A stretch of DNA of 64,000 nt from Methyloligella halotolerans (GTDB taxonomy: Bacteria > Pseudomonadota > Alphaproteobacteria > Rhizobiales > Methyloligellaceae): assembly GCF_001708935.1 (NCBI RefSeq), contig NZ_MASI01000003.1, positions 285,501 to 349,500 of the forward strand. The letters are read 5' to 3'. Numbering within the stretch: position 1 is the stretch's first letter; each line of letters opens with the position of its first letter. Positions 60,138 through 64,000 of the stretch are shown here, one piece after another. The notes under the pieces were generated by a model, which was given only the letters and a program-made list of their open reading frames with translations, was not told the origin of the DNA and searched no databases. Position numbers and translations under genes: made by a program.

Positions 60138-60431
60138 ATGAAGGCTTTCAGGTTCGCGCTGGCGCTGGCCGGCGCGCTGGCCCTCGCTGTGTCTTTGGCG
60201 GGCTGCCAGAAGCAGGGCGCCCCGGACGTCTCGGTGCAGCTGCCCAAGGCGCCGGACTATTACGCCGCCTGTTTCGAGAAGCTGACCGACATCCCGCGCG
60301 ACCGGCTCACCCGGCCCATGGCGGTGCGGCTGATCGGGCAGATCCGGCAATCGGAGCTGCGCAAGACCCGCTGCGGCAAGGATCTGCTCGACTGGTACGC
60401 CCGCGTCCGCCTGGCCTATGGGCGGTCCTGA
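60138..60431 (+). CDS. Outer-membrane spanin-like lipoprotein
   Basis: A 97-residue lipoprotein with lipobox SLAGC (Cys about residue 23). The mature part (PDVSVQLPKAPDYYAACFEK, LTDIPRDRLTRPMAVRLIGQ, CGKDLLDWYARVRLAYGRS) ends in a helix. It follows the coiled-coil protein by 11 bases and could be the o-spanin. It is longer than usual Rz1 proteins and not embedded in the i-spanin gene. TGATG overlap with the next gene. Confidence 0.62.
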   Translation: MKAFRFALALAGALALAVSLAGCQKQGAPDVSVQLPKAPDYYAACFEKLTDIPRDRLTRPMAVRLIGQIRQSELRKTRCGKDLLDWYARVRLAYGRS

Positions 60432-60619
60432 TGCTGACGGCGATCCCCATGGTGGTGCTGCTGGGCTGCAGCGCGCTGGCGGCCCAAAGCCCGGGCCCTT
60501 GCGCGTTCGCCGATCTTGAGCCCTGTCTCCGCCGCGCGGAGCAGCTGCAGCGCTTTTTCAAGCTGCCGGAGCCCATGACCTGCCAGATCCAGGTGGCAAG
60601 CGGAGGGCTGCCGGCATGA
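60431..60619 (+). CDS. Small exported Cys-containing phage protein
   Basis: A 62-residue protein with a short signal peptide (MLTAIPMVVLLGCSALAAQS) and two to three cysteines in the mature part (GPCAFADLEPCLRRAEQLQR, TCQIQVASGG). TGATG start, ATGA end. Function unknown; small proteins of this type are common at the end of lysis cassettes. Confidence 0.55.
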   Translation: MLTAIPMVVLLGCSALAAQSPGPCAFADLEPCLRRAEQLQRFFKLPEPMTCQIQVASGGLPA

Positions 60620-60783
60620 TGAGCGTCTACGTGATCGCCGGCTGCCTCGCCTGGGGCGGGCCGAACGAATGCATCCGGCCGGATCTGCGGGCCTGCGAGA
60701 CGCGGGCCGAAGAGGTGCGCCGGGAGCGGAAGCTGCCGGCGGCGCCGGTATGCGAGCTGAAGTGGCTGGGAGTGCGGTTCTGA
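60616..60783 (+). CDS. Small Cys-containing phage protein
   Basis: A 55-residue protein: MMSVYVIAGCLAWGGPNECI, RPDLRACETRAEEVRRERKL, PAAPVCELKWLGVRF. Four cysteines spaced like those of the preceding small protein. ATGA start and TGATG end overlaps. Function unknown. Confidence 0.55.
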   Translation: MMSVYVIAGCLAWGGPNECIRPDLRACETRAEEVRRERKLPAAPVCELKWLGVRF

Positions 60784-60998
60784 TGCGCGCCGAAACCGAG
60801 CTTCCGGAACTCGTTCAAGTGGCAATCGAAGGTGCCGCCTATAGCGGCGGTGGTCCCCGCGTTGATGCGCCCGCTACGGCGTCGCCTCGTCAGGCCGCGA
60901 GTGTGCGGAATCAGATGCGCCGCATCCTAGAAGATCTTCCGGCCGATGTGACGGTCGGAGAACTACTCGAAGCCTTGGAAGACTGGAAAGGAGAATGA
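60783..60998 (+). CDS. Small phage hypothetical protein
   Basis: A 71-residue acidic protein ending in a helix (NQMRRILEDLPADVTVGELL, EALEDWKGE). TGATG start. No family recognised. Confidence 0.58.
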   Translation: MRAETELPELVQVAIEGAAYSGGGPRVDAPATASPRQAASVRNQMRRILEDLPADVTVGELLEALEDWKGE

Positions 60999-60999
60999 G

Positions 61000-61272
61000 A
61001 TGCCTGAAGTTGGTGAGAAGGTGATGCGCGCCAAGCTTGTCGTGAAATCCGTCGAACGGGTCGAGAGCGGCGAGAACATCAAAATGAGTGCCGTCTCGCG
61101 TGATGGTTCATATCCCGAAGATGGCTCGGATGAGGACAACACGTTTGCCAAGTTCTCGCCGTCCGCAACGTTCGAGCTCTTCTGCGCGAACGAGGCGCTG
61201 TTCGGAAAACTGAACCCCGGTGATCGGTACTATGTCGATTTCACGCGCGCACCGGATCGCCCGGGACGCTGA
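61000..61272 (+). CDS. Phage hypothetical protein
   Basis: A 90-residue protein, mostly strands: EKVMRAKLVVKSVERVESGE, NIKMSAVSRDGSYPEDGSDE, FAKFSPSATFELFCANEALF, KLNPGDRYYVDFTRA. GAAAGGAGAATGAG lies before the ATG, a strong ribosome site. The layout resembles small single-domain phage proteins seen near lysis genes. Function unknown. Confidence 0.68.
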   Translation: MPEVGEKVMRAKLVVKSVERVESGENIKMSAVSRDGSYPEDGSDEDNTFAKFSPSATFELFCANEALFGKLNPGDRYYVDFTRAPDRPGR

Positions 61273-61282
61273 TCGCGAGATA

Positions 61283-61413
61283 GCGCGGTTTCCCTAATCC
61301 CGCGCTTGCTGAAGCGCCTTCCTGCATGGGCGCTTCTCTCCACCGCAGCGGTGCTAGTCCCGCCGCTGCGACCCGGCCCGGTCTCTCTCTTCGGAGGGGG
61401 GCCGGGCTTTTTT
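61283..61413 (+). ncRNA. Candidate structured RNA: four tandem hairpins ending in a terminator
   Basis: Hairpins follow almost without gaps: GCGCGG/CCGCGC (61283-61305), GAAGCGCC/GGCGCTTC (61311-61336), CGCAGCGG/CCGCTGCG (61344-61370) and CCCGGCCC/GGGCCGGG (61372-61406), then TTTTTT. This density of perfect stems is unlike an ordinary 3' end. No promoter was identified, so it may be processed from the late transcript. Confidence 0.4.
61372..61413 (+). terminator. Terminator of the late operon
   Basis: The stem CCCGGCCC/GGGCCGGG with a 19-base loop is followed by C and six T residues (61408-61413). Confidence 0.8.
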
Positions 61414-61433
61414 GCGCTTTAAAGCTTCGAGAG

Positions 61434-61547
61434 CGGCTTGACGGCGCGACGAAGCCGAGGGACGTTGACCATGGTTACCTGTCCTGCGGCGCGCCGGCCG
61501 CAGGACATCCTGCGCCCAGCCTCTTCTCAGAGCGCTGGGCATTTTTT
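61434..61547 (+). ncRNA. Second candidate structured RNA with terminator
   Basis: Hairpins CGGCTT/AAGCCG (61434-61457), GTCCTGCGG/CCGCAGGAC (61481-61506) and GCCCAGC/GCTGGGC (61514-61540), then ATTTTTT. It repeats the architecture of 61283-61413 without sequence identity. Confidence 0.35.
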
Positions 61548-61568
61548 CGCACTGGTGTTTGAAAAGTG

Positions 61569-61602
61569 AAAGAGCCCCGGAAGGGCGTCACCAGGGCTCT
61601 TT
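61569..61602. terminator. Bidirectional-type terminator
   Basis: A 9-bp stem AAAGAGCCC/GGGCTCTTT, with A residues on one side and T residues on the other. It could stop late rightward transcription and leftward transcription from 62100. Confidence 0.7.
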
Positions 61603-61798
61603 CTAAGAGTCAGCACGCTTGAGTAAGGAAGAGCGCGCTGGGCATAAAGAAACATCGACCCGTAAAGTTAGGGTTACCGGCTTTCTGGCCAAGAGAAGGA
61701 GGCCTGGGAACTCGAAGCCCCATCGCGCGTTGTCTCGATCGGCATCGATCCACGGCGATCCTGCTAGCGATCGGTTCTCCTACCGTGTTCCCTGACCT

Positions 61799-61831
61799 AA
61801 CCCGGCTTCCGACGGAGGCCGGGGTTTTTTT
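61799..61831 (+). terminator. Rho-independent terminator
   Basis: The stem CCCGGC/GCCGGG, extended by further pairs, is followed by seven T residues. It lies just past the 3' end of the minus-strand gene at 61840. Confidence 0.75.
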
Positions 61832-61839
61832 GGTCGGCA

Positions 61840-62100
61840 TTATTTCGGCATCCGAACCGGAATTCTCACGCGCCGTCCTGAAACGATATCGGCCGGATCG
61901 ATGACGTCGTTCGTCACCATGGCGATCATCACTTCGCTTTCGCGGTCGTTGAGACGCTTCTGCAGTTTCTCCCGTGCCATGTCCTGCGCTTCCTGCAGTG
62001 TGTCGCCTTCGCCATCGCAGCAGCCTATGGCGCAAGGGCTTACGCGGTAGCGGCCGCCCGGAGTGTAAATCACCTCGCATGCCCAATAGAACGTGATCAT
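61840..62100 (-). CDS. Phage hypothetical protein near attR
   Basis: An 86-residue protein starting MITFYWACEVIYTPGGRYRV. CAIGCCDGEGDTLQEAQDMA, REKLQKRLNDRESEVMIAMV is a strand then helix. ATG 62100 has AAGG eight bases upstream; a GTG nine bases earlier is possible. It is leftward, against the late operon. No family recognised. Confidence 0.6.
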   Translation of the reverse strand: MITFYWACEVIYTPGGRYRVSPCAIGCCDGEGDTLQEAQDMAREKLQKRLNDRESEVMIAMVTNDVIDPADIVSGRRVRIPVRMPK

Positions 62101-62250
62101 GAAATGCACCTTGAGATCGCGCGAACAAACAGTAGCTCCTCGGCCACAGGAAATGCCAATTAAACACTATTTCCGCCAGGGCCGCTAAGCCGAGTACTCC
62201 GCAAAGCCAACCATTGACGTCGTTCCTGTTTCGTTCTCATTCTCGTGCCC

Positions 62251-62448
62251 ATGAGTCAGGAGCAAGAGTTCACGTTCAAGATCGAAGTCCTTGAGGATGC
62301 GGGGTGGTCGGTTGAGCATGTCATGGCGGGCGCCGATCAGCTTCTTGTGGCCTATGCGGCTTTCCATGAAACGGTGAAGCAGCGGCCTGGGCGGCGCGTG
62401 GTTCTCTGTCAGCGGGCGCGGATCATCGCGAAGAGCTGGGAGGACTGA
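62251..62448 (+). CDS. Small phage hypothetical protein near attR
   Basis: A 65-residue protein: MSQEQEFTFKIEVLEDAGWS, VEHVMAGADQLLVAYAAFHE, TVKQRPGRRVVLCQRARIIA. It is divergent from the gene at 62100 and is the last gene before attR. A GTG six bases earlier is possible. Function unknown. Confidence 0.58.
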   Translation: MSQEQEFTFKIEVLEDAGWSVEHVMAGADQLLVAYAAFHETVKQRPGRRVVLCQRARIIAKSWED

Positions 62449-62824
62449 GCCGCGCTGTTACGCAGGCGCGTTTTGGGACACTCCTAATCAAGAAGCCCCG
62501 CGAGACAAAGGGTGCGCGTTCTATCCCAAATGCGCCTATCTTGTTGATGTCCCTCACTCGGGGCACTTCCCTACGGGGCGCCATTTTCCTCTACCCACCA
62601 GATCGTCCGACAATTCGGTGATATCCCGAACGGGGTAGAGCGGCTGCGTAGGCGCGCCGGACTGCGACGGCAGGCGGCCATCCCCTTCAAATCCAATGAT
62701 TTCTTCAGTCGCGACCTCGCCGAGGTCTGTGGCGAAATGGCCGACCGTGTGGCTTGCCCTTCGAATCTGCGTCTGAGACGATCCTTCCCGGAAGGGCACC
62801 CTCAGACTCGAAGGATTTGTTTGA
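62449..62824. other. Gap holding the attR core and the folD upstream region
   Basis: 62449-62568 is phage DNA with one copy of a possible integrase arm site (62472-62480). The att core is at 62569-62584. From 62585 to 62824 is host DNA. The minus strand there reads GHFATDLGEVATEEIIGFEG and DGRLPSQSGAPTQPLYPVRD, which looks somewhat protein-like, but it has no good start, so I do not call a gene. Confidence 0.5.
62569..62584 (+). repeat. attR core (direct repeat with attL)
   Basis: CCCTACGGGGCGCCAT, identical to 20994-21009. The sequence upstream does not continue as tRNA-Glu, as expected for the phage-side half of the recombined site. Confidence 0.92.
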
Positions 62825-63736
62825 ATGACGGTGCAACACACGGCGGAGATCATCGATGGGAATGCGATCGCCGCAAAGATCCGCGGCGGGTTGAAGGCGC
62901 GGGTCGACAAGCTCGTGGCAGCGGCCGGCTGGCGCCCGACACTCGCGGTGATCCGCGTCGGCGAGGATCCCGCCTCGATCGTCTATGTAGGCCGCAAGGT
63001 GCGCGCCTGCGAGGAGGCGGGGATCGATTCCCGGCAATACGTCTTTCCCGCTGACGTCAGCCAGGAGGAGGTGATTGCCACGGTGCGGGAGCTTTCCGCC
63101 GCGCCGGATGTGCATGGCATTCTGGTGCAGCTTCCTCTGCCGAAGCACATCGCGTTGGCACCGGTGCTCGGGGCCATCAGCGTGGAGAAGGATGTCGACG
63201 GCTTCCATCTCTACAATGTCGGCGGGCTGGTGATCGGCGACACGGTGTTTCCGCCCTGCACACCCCATGGGGTGATGCTGCTGCTCGATGCGGCCGGCGT
63301 CGAGATCTCCGGCAAGAACGCGGTGGTGGTCGGCGCCAGCAACATTGTCGGCAAGCCCATGGCGCTGATGCTCATGCAGCGTGAGGCGACGGTCTCGATC
63401 TGCCACATCAAGACCCGCGATCTCGCTCAATACACGATCCTCGCCGACATCCTCATCCTGGCGGCCGGCTCGCCGAAGCTCGTGGTCGGGCCCATGGTGA
63501 AGCGCGGAGCGGTGGTGGTCGATGTGGGCATCAATCGCATGCCCGACGGCAAGCTGGTGGGCGATTGCGATTTCGAGACGGTGAAGGAGCGGGCCTCGCT
63601 GCTGACACCTGTGCCAGGCGGCGTCGGCCCCATGACCGTCACCATGCTGCTCGCCAACACGGTGAAATCGGCCGAGCGCCATTTCCAGCGCGAGAAGGGC
63701 CAGGCGGAGAGGATCGGGGAGCCCGAGCCGGTTTAG
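62825..63736 (+). CDS. folD: Bifunctional methylenetetrahydrofolate dehydrogenase/cyclohydrolase
   Basis: A 303-residue cytoplasmic enzyme that interconverts methylene-, methenyl- and 10-formyl-tetrahydrofolate with NADP. YVGRKVRACEEAGI contains the catalytic Lys; GILVQLPLPKHI and DVDGFHLYNVGGLV are the folate-site motifs. CTPHGVMLLLDAAG and VVVGASNIVGKPMALMLMQR are the NADP-binding part, and PVPGGVGPMTVTMLLANTV is the C-terminal signature. It is host DNA just beyond attR. Confidence 0.96.
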   Translation: MTVQHTAEIIDGNAIAAKIRGGLKARVDKLVAAAGWRPTLAVIRVGEDPASIVYVGRKVRACEEAGIDSRQYVFPADVSQEEVIATVRELSAAPDVHGILVQLPLPKHIALAPVLGAISVEKDVDGFHLYNVGGLVIGDTVFPPCTPHGVMLLLDAAGVEISGKNAVVVGASNIVGKPMALMLMQREATVSICHIKTRDLAQYTILADILILAAGSPKLVVGPMVKRGAVVVDVGINRMPDGKLVGDCDFETVKERASLLTPVPGGVGPMTVTMLLANTVKSAERHFQREKGQAERIGEPEPV

Positions 63737-63804
63737 GGGCATGCCTTCGGGAGATGGCGATCACCGCCGTCTCCTGCCGGCGCGGTAGCCCGCCAGTCGA
63801 CCCT

Positions 63805-64000
63805 TCAACAGTCGGGAAGGTTCACGGCGAGCCCGCCCCGGCTCGTCTCCTTCAAGGTCGTGCTCATGGCCTCCCCGGTCTGGCGCATGGCGGCAATGCA
63901 ATTGTCCAGGGGCATGAAATGGGTGCCGTTGCCGCGCAGCGCCATGGAGGCGGCGGTGACGGCCTTCACCGCGCCGAGGCCGTTCCGCTCGATGCAGGGG
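63805..64000 (-). CDS. sdaA: L-serine ammonia-lyase (C-terminal part; runs off the window)
   Basis: The minus strand encodes [64 protein letters not shown] and a stop at 63805. This is the C-terminus of the iron-sulphur L-serine dehydratase, which turns serine into pyruvate and ammonia. The Cys in PCIERN and [10 protein letters not shown] are the expected 4Fe-4S ligands. It converges with folD. The N-terminal part lies outside the window. Confidence 0.93.
   Translation of the reverse strand, partial: PCIERNGLGAVKAVTAASMALRGNGTHFMPLDNCIAAMRQTGEAMSTTLKETSRGGLAVNLPDC

Larger units (their letters stand above)
61273..61839. other. 567-base gene-free stretch rich in hairpins and terminators
   Basis: No convincing reading frame. 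It holds two blocks of consecutive GC-rich hairpins each ending in a T run (61283-61413 and 61434-61547), a bidirectional-type terminator (61569-61602) and another terminator (61799-61831). Between 61605 and 61798 I see only short repeats of CGATCG and no clear promoter. It could carry small RNAs or simply insulate the late operon. Confidence 0.6.
20994..62584. mobile_element. Complete tRNA-Glu-integrated temperate siphovirus prophage (about 41.6 kb)
   Basis: The element is bounded by two copies of a 16-bp core, one inside the tRNA-Glu 3' end and one at 62569-62584. Between them lie integrase, Xis-like, repressor/Cro, early genes, HK97-type terminase, portal, protease and capsid genes, a siphovirus tail module with tape measure, fibres, a lysis cassette and terminators, in the order usual for lambdoid phages. 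The large terminase, integrase and tail-tip genes each need one base restored. If those breaks are errors, every module looks complete. Confidence 0.93.

Noticed and set aside
20994..62584. Reading the prophage as a gene transfer agent
   Set aside because: Several tail proteins resemble GTA genes, but the element has an integrase, att sites, an immunity region, early genes and a lysis cassette, which GTAs lack in this form.
62585..62780. A possible minus-strand host gene reaching into attR
   Set aside because: The sequence looks partly protein-like (GHFATDLGEVATEEIIGFEG), but there is no suitable start codon or ribosome site, and the frame would read into the att core.

Overview
The window is high-GC DNA from an alphaproteobacterium, probably of the order Hyphomicrobiales. 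This is inferred from the rluD-rpoH gene order, the small TM protein divergent from rluD, the GapR and gene-transfer-agent-like phage families, and the general gene content; no 16S rRNA is present. It has three parts: host chromosome (1 to about 20,993), one complete temperate prophage of about 41.6 kb (20,994 to 62,584), and host chromosome again (62,585 to 64,000).

The left host segment carries envelope and housekeeping genes. These are a VWA protein, a D,D-carboxypeptidase, a class-C beta-lactamase-like serine hydrolase, two paralogous His/Tyr/Arg-rich secreted proteins, a drug/metabolite transporter, a fatty acid desaturase, a mug-type DNA glycosylase, a cyclopropane fatty acid synthase, CorA, a KefB/C-type antiporter, an alpha/beta hydrolase, RpoH, RluD and a GH15 glycosidase. 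RpoH is remarkable: it has an extra N-terminal region of about 228 residues, first histone-H1-like (Lys/Ala/Ser/Thr) and then strongly acidic. The right host segment has folD and the end of sdaA.

The prophage sits in the 3' end of a tRNA-Glu(CTC) gene. A 16-bp core (CCCTACGGGGCGCCAT) is repeated at the far end. From left to right it has: a leftward block (a GIY-YIG protein whose N-terminus resembles that of the integrase, tyrosine integrase, AlpA/Xis-like protein, DUF5131 protein, zinc-ribbon regulator); an immunity region (S24 repressor, Cro-like protein, and matching TTTGCC-N5-GGCAAA operators in front of both the leftward and rightward operons); a tightly overlapping rightward early operon of small genes (GapR-like, sliding-clamp-like and ParB/MT-A70 proteins, a replication-type winged-helix protein); an HNH gene and HK97-type terminase, portal, protease and capsid genes; a siphovirus tail module with several gene-transfer-agent-like proteins; tail-tip and fibre genes including a protein of 20-residue repeats; an opposite-strand methyltransferase; a lysis cassette; and a hairpin-rich noncoding stretch before attR.

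At least nine unrelated genes, host and phage, need a single-base correction to give an intact product. Nearly all look like loss of one base from a short G or C run. This pattern points to residual sequencing or assembly errors rather than gene decay, so breaks in the integrase, large terminase, tail-tip and other genes should not be taken as proof of a dead prophage. One further -1 shift, in the tail chaperone pair, may be genuine programmed frameshifting.
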